From assembly GCA_965222105.1 (NCBI GenBank), contig CBDCTQ010000010.1:1-64000 (forward strand): a stretch of DNA of 64,000 nucleotides. Direction: 5' to 3'. The position numbers were made by a program, and so were the translations under genes. Within the stretch, counting starts at the first letter, position 1. Each line of letters opens with the position of its first letter. This DNA is from CALGLS01 sp965222105 (lineage in GTDB: Bacteria > Bacteroidota > Bacteroidia > Chitinophagales > Saprospiraceae). Below are positions 46,177 to 54,830 of the stretch, in pieces. Under the pieces are notes generated by a model that was given only the letters and a program-made list of their open reading frames with translations, had not been told where the DNA came from and did no database searches.

Positions 46177-47142
46177 TTAATCCCCTTCCATTTTATTCAA
46201 AATTTCCGTAGCCGGTGCGGCGTACGGGGAGGAAGTGTTTCGAGCCACCTGTCGAAAAAGAGCGGGTACTTCGGGCCTCTTATGGGCTATTTTCAACCAG
46301 CACATGGCCTGATACCAAAGGGCATCCGTTTGGCCGTCGAAATCATTGGTTTGGGCAAGAGGGGCGAAGCGGGAAGCGGCTGCCTGGTAATCTTCGAGCT
46401 TCATCAGTGCCCGTCCCTGAAAAAACAAGGCGGTGGGATCGTTGGGGTATTCGGTCAAAAAATCGGTAGTGAGCTGCAACTTCCGGGCCGGGTCACTGCT
46501 CGTTTTATAAGCAGTCAACATCGTTCGGAGTTGGAGCTTTTGATCCCTGTTTTCGGTAACAAATCCGATGTTGTGAAGGGCGGTCAGTTTTTTGTCCAGA
46601 ACGCCATGATCCACTTGGTTGTATTGGGCAAACAAGGCATCGTAGTTGTCGCCCCCCGGCTGGCTGAAAAAATAAAATCCGGCACTGATCAGCAGCAATA
46701 CGGACGCCGCAACGGCCAAGTTTCTCATTGAGAATAATGACCTGGTTTTAGCTGTTTTCCGTAATGGAGTTGGGGCTTCTTTTTCAGCGGGAGCTGTAAA
46801 GAACCCTTCGCCATCTATCTTCTTTTCCACCAACTGGATCTGGTCACTAAGCTGTTGATCTCCTGTTGCATTTATTCCCTTAATAACGTCCTGATCCAAC
46901 TGATCTTTAAATGCCTCGAAATAGCCTTGCTCCTCCAGGGCGATTTCAGCGCGTTCTATGGACTGTGCCAATTCTTCATCTCCGGCGATGTGAATGCCCT
47001 GCAGCAGGTCGGTGTAAATGCGCACGTCCTGGGCGAAAGGAGGGTCCTGCTGCATCGCTTTTTCGAATTGAAGCGTGGCGGATTCATCCAGTGCGCCCAG
47101 CAGGTATCGTTCTATGTTGTCAAAGTTTTTGATGTCGTTCAT
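46177..47142 (-). CDS. Anti-sigma-like single-span membrane protein
   Basis: Protein of 321 aa without signal peptide. The cytoplasmic N-terminus (NIERYLLGALDESATLQFEKAM) resembles zinc-less anti-sigma domains. It has an internal duplication: GIHIAGDEELAQSIERAE ... GYF and GINATGDQQLSDQIQLVE ... GFF. One membrane helix lies near 137-155 (NLAVAASVLLLISAGFYFF), and the outer C-terminus is TPR-like. It starts 6 nt after the ECF sigma gene, the standard position for its antagonist. Release of sigma by cleavage of this protein is a likely but untested mechanism. Confidence 0.75.
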   Translation of the reverse strand: MNDIKNFDNIERYLLGALDESATLQFEKAMQQDPPFAQDVRIYTDLLQGIHIAGDEELAQSIERAEIALEEQGYFEAFKDQLDQDVIKGINATGDQQLSDQIQLVEKKIDGEGFFTAPAEKEAPTPLRKTAKTRSLFSMRNLAVAASVLLLISAGFYFFSQPGGDNYDALFAQYNQVDHGVLDKKLTALHNIGFVTENRDQKLQLRTMLTAYKTSSDPARKLQLTTDFLTEYPNDPTALFFQGRALMKLEDYQAAASRFAPLAQTNDFDGQTDALWYQAMCWLKIAHKRPEVPALFRQVARNTSSPYAAPATEILNKMEGD

Positions 47143-47148
47143 GTTTGG

Positions 47149-47709
47149 TTAGGTGTTTAATGCCTGGTAGGCGGTGTGTTGTGATACTTTCTTTTTCAGT
47201 TCTTTCATACACCGGTGTTTGGTTACCTTCATGGAAGCAGGGGCGATGCCCAACAAGCTGGCAATGTCTTTCATCGCCATTTTTTTATAATAAAAAGCCA
47301 TGATGAGTTTTCGGCAATTTTCTCCCAACTGGTTCAATACTTCCGCAACGATCTGGTACTTTTCTTCCTGAATTTGTTTTCGTTCAATTTCGCTGTCGTC
47401 GATGCTGACAAAGGGTTGATCCTGGATTTCCGACAATGATATACCGGCCTTTCGCAGCTTCATCAGCCAAAGGTTTCTTCCCACGGAGTACAGGTAAGTA
47501 GTGAGTTGGCAGGTGAGTTTAAAATCCGGTTTGCGCAGGTTTTTCACCAGACTAAAAATGACATCCTGCATAATGTCTTGGGCATCGGTTTTTGTACCGT
47601 TGTTGTAGGTTACGAGGTTGTAGATCAATGGGAACCCCTTTTTGTAGGCCATTTCAAAGGCTTTATTATCTCCTGCCCGTAAATGTTGAAATAATTCGGC
47701 TTCTGTCAT
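47149..47709 (-). CDS. ECF-type RNA polymerase sigma factor
   Basis: Sigma factor of 186 aa with region 2 (KTDAQDIMQDVIFSLVKNL; YLYSVGRNLWLMKLRK) and region 4 (KLIMAFYYKKMAMKDIASLLG; KVTKHRCMKELKK). There is no region 3 or 1.1. It is 12 nt downstream of a caspase-like gene and 6 nt upstream of the anti-sigma-like gene. It probably recognises TGTTAACC-N16-ATAAA, which precedes its own operon (P1) and two other genes. Confidence 0.9.
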   Translation of the reverse strand: MTEAELFQHLRAGDNKAFEMAYKKGFPLIYNLVTYNNGTKTDAQDIMQDVIFSLVKNLRKPDFKLTCQLTTYLYSVGRNLWLMKLRKAGISLSEIQDQPFVSIDDSEIERKQIQEEKYQIVAEVLNQLGENCRKLIMAFYYKKMAMKDIASLLGIAPASMKVTKHRCMKELKKKVSQHTAYQALNT

Positions 47710-47721
47710 GGATGGGCATTT

Positions 47722-49629
47722 TTATGGATTAATCACAAAAGTAGTCGTATAAATTCCTGCTGCACCGGTGCGCAGGTTGCTGGTACCTCGTTTGGTGTGA
47801 TTCAAATAGGTCTCTGAAAGAAGCACCGCAATGGGATTGTTGTTGGAAGCCCGAACACCCATGCCGTTAGTGGCGATAACGCCAGACAGATCAACGGGCT
47901 CCGGAGTCAGGATCAATTTAAAAACTTCTGTTCCTGTCGGTTCGAATATTTGCATCTTTTGTGAGGTAAACGTTTCTCCTGATTCCAGATGATATTCTTC
48001 CTGTGACCTTTTATCCGTTGAAAGTGGCAGTACGTTCAAAACGTTGTCGGGCTGTATGTCGAGCAAGTTGAAGTAAAAGGCTTCCGAACCCACGTTTTTA
48101 ATTTCAATTAAAAATTCATCACCTACTCTGAATTCATCTACCAGCCTGTCGTTTTTCAATAATTTTATTTCACCTTTTAACCGAGGACCACCAATGTCGA
48201 GGGAGCGCAGATATTGTGCCTGGGCTGTTCTGATACATGCAGCGTAAATCTGGTGTGTAGTGGGCGCACCTTCTTCGACCAGAGGATATTGATCCCTGTT
48301 GACTAACTGGATTTTGTCGCCTTTTTTTCGCAAGATCAAATCGCCTTCCTCCGGTATTATTTGTATGGCCTTTGTATGGCCGATCCGCTCTTTCAAACCG
48401 GAAAGCCAATCATTTTCAGGCAATTGGATTTCGAGTTTCACGCTTAAGTTGCCGTAATTCCTTTCGGTGACATACCCCCAGGTGTCCAATGCTTTTCCTT
48501 TGTCGAGTGGTTGTTCCAATTCAATTTCCGAGGAGAATGCTTTTGTATAAACGACCTCCCCTATGCCCAGCGGTTCGGCACCGGTTGTATCTCTGGTGTC
48601 GACGGGATACAATGCTATTTTACTTCCTTTGTGCAACCCATGAGCCTTCCCTTCACTCAACAGCAGGGTAGTGGGATTGATCCAGTCTTTAACCTGGAGG
48701 TAATTTGCTTTTGACAACAGGTTGCCGGCCAGCACTGCCATTTCCCCCTCTCCTTCCAGTTGAGGCGTTTGGAGGCTGGTGTGTGTGCCGATGAATGTTT
48801 TAATTTTATCCAACAGGCCTCGGTAGCTCATCTGTTCTTCGATATTGCTGAGGTATTTGCAAAAAGCGTAAGACAGAAGCCCATACCTTTTCCCCTCCTC
48901 TGCCTCAAATTCGTAACTAAGTTGCCGGGCTCTGGAACTAAACAGGGATACCATATGAGCAGCATCCTCTGAGACTTCGGTTTCATCCAATTGTTGGACA
49001 TCCACCGGCTTGGAAGCCCATTGTTTTTTCCAGGCATCCGAAGCCATGATCACATTTGTTCCTCTGGCCGTTCCCAGGCCCCGGACACCAGTACCCGAAT
49101 GGCAGGCATCAAGGATGACCAACATATGTCCGCTAGGCCCCAATCGTTTTCTCAATTTTGCAAAATGCTCCCCTAGGTCTTCATCACGGATCAGTTTTTC
49201 ACCCATATAAAATCCTTCCATGTAAGCCCTCGGAGAATCATAGGGCACCAGCGCTTCGTCGAGGCCGTCGAGTTCATCTCCATCGTCGTCTTGTACTTGT
49301 TGTCCATGTCCGGAATAGTGGAATACGACCAGGTCACCGGGTTTGACTTTTGCCAATAGTTTCTTTTCGAATGCACGGGCTAGCGACTCTTTAGACACCT
49401 CTTCATCCAGCAACAGGTGAATATTATATTTTGAAAACCCCTGTGCCACTAATGTCTCCCTGACCAGGTACACGTCGTTGGGGGCATTCAGAGGGCTCCA
49501 TCCGGTCGATTCTTCGTAGGCTCCCACACCAACCAGTAAAGCGTGTTTAGTGATGGCCTTTTGAGGCGGAGAGTCATAGTCAGTCAACAATATGCTGAGG
49601 AGCATTAAGCAGTTTATCAAAACTTTCAT
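47722..49629 (-). CDS. Caspase-like (C14) protein with DUF4384-like domain, operon leader
   Basis: Protein of 635 aa with an N-terminal signal-like segment (VLINCLMLLSILLTDY). The caspase domain has both catalytic residues: His in VVFHYSGHGQQVQDDDGDE and Cys in LVILDACHSGTGVRG. A longer acidic loop after the His recalls type I metacaspases. The C-terminal half includes a DUF4384-like region (FRVGDEFLIEIKNVGSEAFYFNLL). First gene of the operon with the ECF sigma factor and anti-sigma-like protein and 22 nt from predicted start P1. It may cleave the anti-sigma or an upstream signal protein. Confidence 0.88.
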   Translation of the reverse strand: MKVLINCLMLLSILLTDYDSPPQKAITKHALLVGVGAYEESTGWSPLNAPNDVYLVRETLVAQGFSKYNIHLLLDEEVSKESLARAFEKKLLAKVKPGDLVVFHYSGHGQQVQDDDGDELDGLDEALVPYDSPRAYMEGFYMGEKLIRDEDLGEHFAKLRKRLGPSGHMLVILDACHSGTGVRGLGTARGTNVIMASDAWKKQWASKPVDVQQLDETEVSEDAAHMVSLFSSRARQLSYEFEAEEGKRYGLLSYAFCKYLSNIEEQMSYRGLLDKIKTFIGTHTSLQTPQLEGEGEMAVLAGNLLSKANYLQVKDWINPTTLLLSEGKAHGLHKGSKIALYPVDTRDTTGAEPLGIGEVVYTKAFSSEIELEQPLDKGKALDTWGYVTERNYGNLSVKLEIQLPENDWLSGLKERIGHTKAIQIIPEEGDLILRKKGDKIQLVNRDQYPLVEEGAPTTHQIYAACIRTAQAQYLRSLDIGGPRLKGEIKLLKNDRLVDEFRVGDEFLIEIKNVGSEAFYFNLLDIQPDNVLNVLPLSTDKRSQEEYHLESGETFTSQKMQIFEPTGTEVFKLILTPEPVDLSGVIATNGMGVRASNNNPIAVLLSETYLNHTKRGTSNLRTGAAGIYTTTFVINP

Positions 49630-49657
49630 TTCAAAAATTTCAATTTTATATCAGGTA

Positions 49658-49686
49658 TTTATATCCGATTGGAAAAAAGGTTAACA
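49658..49686 (-). promoter_or_regulatory. Candidate ECF promoter P1 (caspase-sigma-antisigma operon)
   Basis: On the minus strand TGTTAACC (49679-49686), 16-nt spacer, ATAAATACC (ATAAA 49658-49662). The AAC in the -35 part and 16-nt spacing are typical of ECF promoters. The predicted start lies about 22 nt before ATG 49629. The sigma gene is in the resulting operon, which implies positive feedback. Confidence 0.6.
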
Positions 49687-49724
49687 ACAGGAGTCCTTAC
49701 CAATGCGTTGCAGTTTACACCCCA

Positions 49725-50783
49725 TCACTTCCTGGCATTGATCTCATCCAACTTGTCAGAAATACGCTGTACCATTCTTTCTTTGACCACAGTCAGTTTT
49801 TCAATTTTGGCCTGGATTGATTCTCGTTGTTCGGCATCGGCATTGGCGAGTTCTTCTTCGAGGGCTTTGATCTTTTCTTCCACTTCCGACAGCTTTTCTT
49901 TTCGTTTTTCGAGCGACTCGGCTTCCTCTGCCTTGTCGAAAATCTTGCTTTCGGGGGCATCGGTTTGCTGTACCTCTTCGTGTTTTTTCGGTTTGGCTGG
50001 AATGAAGACGGTGTCGCCCACCTGCCGCTGATTCATAAAATTGGGCGAAACGATCTCAATGCCCACCTCGTGGAGGGCGTCCAACATCATGGCATGGAGA
50101 CGCGACTGTGCGGTGAGCATCGTTTTGATGTCTTCTACCAAACCGTATACTTTGTACACCACCGAAAAATCACCCAGCTCTGTAATGCGGACAAATGCGT
50201 CTTTCAGTTTCGCTTTGGCAGCAGCTTCCAACAATGCTTTTTCAATTTTTTGCCGGTTCACATCGTAGCCCAGCGAGCAGACGCCCGACACGAAGGAACC
50301 CGTCGAGCGCGTCACCTTTACGGCATTGGTGGTCAGATACAGGTTGGGGATGGTGGTCAGGTCGCGGTTTTCGGTTTGTATTTCTGTGTGGAACAGGCCC
50401 CGCTCGGTCACCCGGCCGAAATGTTCGTTGACCGTGATAAAATCGCCCGGTCGAAAAGAGTTGATACTGCGCAGCATGATCCCCGCCAACCCGTTGCCGA
50501 TAAAGGTGGCCGAGCTCAAAGCCAAAACCGCCGATATCACTATACCCAACAAACTGGTGATCTGCCCCCGCAGCGAATTACTCATCGGAAATGACAGGAT
50601 AATGGCAATGATCCCCACCAGCATGATCCCAAAGAGGACCACCGACCGTATCAGCGACCAGTCCGATTTGCCACGAGCCTGACGGTCCAAAACCGTTTTT
50701 GCCAAATAGTACACCACGGCCAAGGCGATCGCTGTAAACACCAGGTTTTTCAAACTCAATAGTCCTGTCAGCAAGGTTTCCAT
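49725..50783 (-). CDS. Small-conductance mechanosensitive channel (MscS family)
   Basis: Channel of 352 aa. Membrane helices are near 5-25, 45-67 and 75-100, the last the pore helix with small residues (SSATFIGNGLAGIML). The beta domain has FRPGDFITVNEHFGRVTERGL and TTIPNLYLTTNAV. The C-terminus (about 280-350) is a charged coiled coil (KRKEKLSEVEEKIKALEEEL). ATG 50783 is preferred to codons upstream, which give a polar non-family extension. Expected to relieve turgor on osmotic downshift. Confidence 0.9.
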   Translation of the reverse strand: METLLTGLLSLKNLVFTAIALAVVYYLAKTVLDRQARGKSDWSLIRSVVLFGIMLVGIIAIILSFPMSNSLRGQITSLLGIVISAVLALSSATFIGNGLAGIMLRSINSFRPGDFITVNEHFGRVTERGLFHTEIQTENRDLTTIPNLYLTTNAVKVTRSTGSFVSGVCSLGYDVNRQKIEKALLEAAAKAKLKDAFVRITELGDFSVVYKVYGLVEDIKTMLTAQSRLHAMMLDALHEVGIEIVSPNFMNQRQVGDTVFIPAKPKKHEEVQQTDAPESKIFDKAEEAESLEKRKEKLSEVEEKIKALEEELANADAEQRESIQAKIEKLTVVKERMVQRISDKLDEINARK

Positions 50784-50924
50784 GAAAATGTGTATTTTAG
50801 GACGTTGTGTGTCAACTCGCCAAATAAACGATCGACAACCATACGACAATATACCAAACTTACGTCAAACATAACAGTTTTTGACTATTTCTTAAAATAG
50901 CACTTCCCTCAACCGGCTTTGTCT

Positions 50925-50932
50925 TATCTTTG
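50925..50932 (+). promoter_or_regulatory. -7 promoter element TATCTTTG before the GH113-like gene
   Basis: TATCTTTG matches the consensus exactly, only 9 nt before ATG 50942, so the transcript would have a very short leader. A second ATG at codon 9 (50966) could be used instead. A clear TTG at N19 is lacking. Confidence 0.5.
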
Positions 50933-50941
50933 CCGGGCAAC

Positions 50942-52063
50942 ATGACAAAACCCAAAAATAACGGCATGCCGGTAAGTACACGCTGCGCAATTGTATTGTT
51001 AATTTTAGTTTCTCTACTGTCGGCTTGTCGCCAAAATACGATGACCAGCCTGTCGGCAGATACACATCAGGCTGTTGCTAAATTACCTGCCCGATCCGTC
51101 CAACCCATTCTCATCGACGGAATCAGCCTGGTGGCTCCACCCCGCGGTTTTGCCATCAACCCTATGGCAGCCGTCCAACGAGTGGGAGCCGACTGGATCG
51201 CCGTCATCCCTTATGCCTATACCCGCCGGGGCGAAGCCAAAGTGCATTTCAACAACCCACGGCAGTGGTGGGGCGAGCGTGTTGAAGGCATCATCGAAAC
51301 CATCCGGTTGGCCAATAAAGCCAAGATCAACGTCATGCTCAAGCCTCAGGTGTACTTCCCCGGAAGCTGGCCGGGTGGGCTCGACTTCGATAAGAACTCC
51401 GACTGGGAAGCATGGGAAGCCGACTACCGCTCCTATGTTTTGACATTCGTTGCTATTGCAGATAGTATGAATGTACCTCTATTTTGCATCGGTACCGAAT
51501 TCAAAATAAGCACCCAAAAACGCACTGCCTTTTGGCGAAAGCTCATAACGGACATCCGGCAACAATACAAAGGCCAACTCACCTATGCAGCCAACTGGGA
51601 TTGCTTCGAAAAAACACCCTTTTGGCAGGACCTCGACTACATCGGCATCGACACCTATTTCCCCCTTCTGGAAGATAAAACCCCGTCGGTGAAAGCGCTC
51701 ACCCAAGCCTGGCAAAAACCCATGCAGGCCATTGAATCATTTCATCGAAAGACAGGCAAGCCCATCCTATTCACCGAATTTGGCTACCTAAGCGTAGATG
51801 GATGTGCCGACAAAACCTGGGAACTCGAAAAAAAGATCAACCACTTGCCCATCAACCAACAGGCACAAGCCAACGCCCTGGAGGCCCTCTTTGTCGTTTT
51901 CTCTAAAAAAAAATGGTGGCACGGCGGCTTCCTCTGGAAATGGTTTCCCAATATGGAAGGCCACGAAGGATACCCCGCCTCCGATTACACCCCCCAAGGC
52001 AAAATTGGGGAACAAGTGCTCCGCAAATGGTACTCTGCCGACCAAAATAACAGATCAGACTAA
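50942..52063 (+). CDS. GH113-like glycoside hydrolase lipoprotein
   Basis: Lipoprotein of 373 aa: signal ending LLSAC. A TIM-barrel follows with GADWIAVIPYAYT, INVMLKPQVYFPGSWPGG, the likely acid/base Glu in FCIGTEF and the likely nucleophile Glu in ILFTEFGY; WHGGFLWKWFPNM is near the end. This is the pattern of glycoside hydrolase family 113 (beta-mannanase-like) proteins. No sugar transport genes are adjacent. A TTG start at 50930 also exists, but it lies within the -7 element. Confidence 0.82.
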   Translation: MTKPKNNGMPVSTRCAIVLLILVSLLSACRQNTMTSLSADTHQAVAKLPARSVQPILIDGISLVAPPRGFAINPMAAVQRVGADWIAVIPYAYTRRGEAKVHFNNPRQWWGERVEGIIETIRLANKAKINVMLKPQVYFPGSWPGGLDFDKNSDWEAWEADYRSYVLTFVAIADSMNVPLFCIGTEFKISTQKRTAFWRKLITDIRQQYKGQLTYAANWDCFEKTPFWQDLDYIGIDTYFPLLEDKTPSVKALTQAWQKPMQAIESFHRKTGKPILFTEFGYLSVDGCADKTWELEKKINHLPINQQAQANALEALFVVFSKKKWWHGGFLWKWFPNMEGHEGYPASDYTPQGKIGEQVLRKWYSADQNNRSD

Positions 52064-52078
52064 TCACTCCCATTTTTT

Positions 52079-52108
52079 TTGACAAAAACAATAGAACCCC
52101 TACCTTTG
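52079..52108 (+). promoter_or_regulatory. Consensus Bacteroidota promoter for the small lipoprotein
   Basis: TTG (52079-52081), exactly 19 nt, then TACCTTTG (52101-52108): the full TTG-N19-TAnnTTTG pattern. The start would be near 52114, leaving a leader of about 150 nt. The leader has an ACCTG ... CAGGT inverted pair (52164-52201) but nothing firmly recognisable. Confidence 0.7.
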
Positions 52109-52266
52109 CGTACATAATATTACACAAAAACTAATTTCGCCTTTTTTACACTCCTTTGTTTTCCCTAACCTGCCCTCCTTGAGGTCGTTGCGATCAGGTG
52201 AAACGAAGGCAATTGGCGAAGTAAATTTTTTGTTGTTGCATAACCCCTCCAACGCAATAATCATCA

Positions 52267-52776
52267 ATGAAAGCTTTCCACTTCCTATTGTTATGCCTCG
52301 CCATATGCACCCTGATGGCCTGTACGGGCGAACCATCCAACTCCCCTGCCAACCAACCGCCCAACAATACGCAGCCGCCATCCAACCCTACCCCCAAAAC
52401 GGAGCCCCCCGTGGTCAACGTAGAACCTCCCAACAACCGGCCCCCAGCACACCAACCCGCTACCGAGCCCGCCAAAGAACCCGCCAACGTCGATTACCAA
52501 ACCCTGGCCAAAGATTATTGCAATTGCGCAGAACGAACCATACAGGTCAACAAAAAAATAGCCGCCGCTATGGATTCGAGCGACAATGCCACCTTCGAAG
52601 AACTACTTCCGCAAGCCGAAGAAGCGTTTAACGAGGCCATGGATTGTTGCCGCAAAGCCAAAGCAAGGCAAACAGCCAACACTCTTGATCAAAAAAAACT
52701 ATCCCGATCGCTGAATAAAAATTGCCCCGACCTTCCCAGCCGGTTGAGTCAGCAAATGACAACCCAAATCAAATGA
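52267..52776 (+). CDS. Pro/Asn-rich small lipoprotein
   Basis: Lipoprotein of 169 aa: signal FHFLLLCLAICTLMAC with Cys in the lipobox. A Pro/Asn/Thr-rich linker of about 60 residues follows, then a helical domain with a C-x-C motif (DYCNCAERTIQVNKKIAAAM) and DCCRKAKAR. Such linkers usually span from the membrane to the domain. Family and role unknown. It precedes the DUF4424-like gene by 47 nt. Confidence 0.75.
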   Translation: MKAFHFLLLCLAICTLMACTGEPSNSPANQPPNNTQPPSNPTPKTEPPVVNVEPPNNRPPAHQPATEPAKEPANVDYQTLAKDYCNCAERTIQVNKKIAAAMDSSDNATFEELLPQAEEAFNEAMDCCRKAKARQTANTLDQKKLSRSLNKNCPDLPSRLSQQMTTQIK

Positions 52777-52823
52777 AATAGTCATTGGAATACCATATCC
52801 AAATTACCCATAACCCTTCAACC

Positions 52824-53879
52824 ATGAAAAATTTACCAGTAATCAGCTTCATTCTCTTGTGGAGCGTCACTGCTTTTTCCAACATTGCGCAGCCGGGGCT
52901 CCGTAGCGCCGGTGGCAGCGGTGGGTTTACCCTACTGTTTGAAGAGGATACGGCCTACTACCACCAGATCCAAATGAAAAGAGAACAGGTGTTCGTTCAG
53001 CTACATAAGGGATTTGCCGTGGTAAAAGGCATTTATCAGATGTACAACCACCACCCGAAGACCATCTCGCTTAGGGCGGGGTACCCCGTCAATGCCCTGT
53101 TCTCTTCCGACAAGGAAGGTTCGCGTCTTACGGAAGTGTTGTTCGACGACCTCTACCAGTTGCGGGTAGAGGTAGAGGGGCGGGAGATTTCCACCCAGAA
53201 AGTTGCCATAGATGCGAAGTCCCCACCTGTCCGTCACCTCCAATACGGTCAAACGGACTGGTACATCTGGGAAAATCATTTTCCTCCCAATACTGACACC
53301 GAAATAACGGTCTACTTCCTCGTCAACACCAACGATGCCAACATCCTCGAAGGCTACGACAACCAACCTCACAACGGATTCGTCTACGTTCTCGAAACGG
53401 GCGCTACCTGGAAACCACCCATTGGGGAAGGATCGATATTCATTCAACTGGCAGACGGGCTGCAGCAAAAACATATTAAAGGCATTTCAAGCAAGACTCC
53501 CTTCCGGTACGACGAGCAGCAAAATGCATTGCACACCCAATTTAAAAACCTGATTCCTACCCGCGAAGACAATATCGTATTAACCTACTACCGACGGCAA
53601 GATGATTTTGACTTTTCCAACATTATTGTTGCAAGTGAAGAATTGTTTGGGGAGATGGATCGTTTTTCGGCGCAGATTGCAAAAGGCAGGGTGTCGGGCG
53701 AGGTCGTGGATTTCGGATCGCCTTTCGACATTTCCAACGTGGGGAGCACCCTGATAGGTGGGTTGTTTTTGTTTATGGTGATAGGGGTGCCGGTGTTGGT
53801 CGGGCTGCTGATCGTTTTTCTGATTTACCAATTCCTTCGCCGCCGACGCAAAAGAAAAGGTAAATTCCTATCATCATAA
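52824..53879 (+). CDS. Secreted C-terminally anchored protein, DUF4424-like
   Basis: Protein of 351 aa: signal VISFILLWSVTAFSN, a beta-rich extracytoplasmic part (about 30-280) with QVFVQLHKGFAVVKGIYQMYNH and WYIWENHFPPNTDTEITVYF, and a C-terminal membrane helix (LIGGLFLFMVIGVPVLVGLL) ending in a basic tail RRRRKRKGK. The layout resembles DUF4424 proteins. ATG 52824 is used because it gives a regular signal peptide. Function unknown. Confidence 0.7.
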   Translation: MKNLPVISFILLWSVTAFSNIAQPGLRSAGGSGGFTLLFEEDTAYYHQIQMKREQVFVQLHKGFAVVKGIYQMYNHHPKTISLRAGYPVNALFSSDKEGSRLTEVLFDDLYQLRVEVEGREISTQKVAIDAKSPPVRHLQYGQTDWYIWENHFPPNTDTEITVYFLVNTNDANILEGYDNQPHNGFVYVLETGATWKPPIGEGSIFIQLADGLQQKHIKGISSKTPFRYDEQQNALHTQFKNLIPTREDNIVLTYYRRQDDFDFSNIIVASEELFGEMDRFSAQIAKGRVSGEVVDFGSPFDISNVGSTLIGGLFLFMVIGVPVLVGLLIVFLIYQFLRRRRKRKGKFLSS

Positions 53880-53904
53880 GACACTATCTGATGAAGGCTT
53901 TAGC

Positions 53905-54261
53905 TCAACCAAACACCTTTCTGTCGTAAATGTAAGAAAGAATCAACAAGACAATGGCCACTCCAGCAGGTAAGTGTTCTCCATCTCCAATAGCCAGGTG
54001 AGCCGAGAAGGCCAACACAAAATCGTAGAAAAATCCGGCGTAAGCCCATTCTTTTGGAAAACGGGATTGTTTTGTTAGAATAGCGATGACTCCCAGGATT
54101 TTGGCGACAGCCAGCGGATAAATAATGTAAGTGGGGAAACCAAGTTTGGTAAACGTGGCACTTACCATTTCGTAGTTGAAAAAATACATGCCTGCCGACA
54201 TGAGCGCCAGGGCGCAAAGCAGGCCTGTAGCGATCCAGTAGATGATTCGGTCTCTTTTCAT
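53905..54261 (-). CDS. DoxX-like membrane protein
   Basis: Protein of 118 aa with four membrane helices (IIYWIATGLLCALALMSAG; YIIYPLAVAKILGVIAIL; FFYDFVLAFSAHLAIGDG; VAIVLLILSYIYDR). The pattern KLGFPTYIIYPLAVAKILG is typical of the DoxX family. It overlaps the flavin-reductase gene by 4 nt (ATGA), so the pair probably works in one redox process. Confidence 0.85.
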   Translation of the reverse strand: MKRDRIIYWIATGLLCALALMSAGMYFFNYEMVSATFTKLGFPTYIIYPLAVAKILGVIAILTKQSRFPKEWAYAGFFYDFVLAFSAHLAIGDGEHLPAGVAIVLLILSYIYDRKVFG

Positions 54262-54794
54262 AGTGCTTGTTTAAAGATATTTATTTGTTCCATCAATGCT
54301 GCTTTCAATGCTTCGTCGGTGATGCCATCGGCTTCGGAAAAGTTTTGTTGGAACGACGGCAGCGAAAACGACGCAATGGTATTCTGATTCATGAATTTAA
54401 ACTTGTTGACGGCGATGTCCAGCACGGTGGCACCACCACGTCCGCCAGGTGAAGTGGCCATCAATAGCATGGGTTTACTTTCCCAGACGTCTTTCCCGGC
54501 TCTGGATATCCAGTCCATGATGTTTTTGAAGGCGGCGGCGTAGGCTCCATTGTGTTCGGCAAAGGAAATGACGATCCCGTCGGAAGCCCGCAGGTGGGCT
54601 TTAAAGTCGTGTGCGAGTTGCGGAATGCCCGATGCTTCTTCCCGGTCGATGCTGAAAATCGGCATTTCAAAATCATTCAGATCCAGCAGGTTGACTTCTG
54701 CGTTTTCGATAAGGTGAGCGGCATAATTGGCCAGCTTGCGGTTGATGCTCCGGCTACTTGTGCTGGCACCAAAAGCTACGATTTTTTTTGACAT
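54258..54794 (-). CDS. NADPH-dependent FMN reductase
   Basis: Flavodoxin-fold reductase of 178 aa: VAFGASTSSRSINRKLANY binds the FMN phosphate, SFAEHNGAYAAAFKNIMDWISR holds the second FMN loop, and LMATSPGGRGG the third. These are typical of the NADPH-dependent FMN reductase/azoreductase family. Could reduce quinones, chromate or free flavin. First gene of a two-gene operon with the DoxX-like protein. Confidence 0.9.
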   Translation of the reverse strand: MSKKIVAFGASTSSRSINRKLANYAAHLIENAEVNLLDLNDFEMPIFSIDREEASGIPQLAHDFKAHLRASDGIVISFAEHNGAYAAAFKNIMDWISRAGKDVWESKPMLLMATSPGGRGGATVLDIAVNKFKFMNQNTIASFSLPSFQQNFSEADGITDEALKAALMEQINIFKQAL

Positions 54795-54830
54795 GTGGTG
54801 ATTTAGTTTTTTTTACAAAGAGTGGGTGGC

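Noticed and set aside
45949..46731. Plus-strand reading frame of 260 codons over the anti-sigma-like gene
   Set aside because: It runs through the perfect hairpin repeat and is antisense to a well-formed membrane protein; the product has no domain-like composition.
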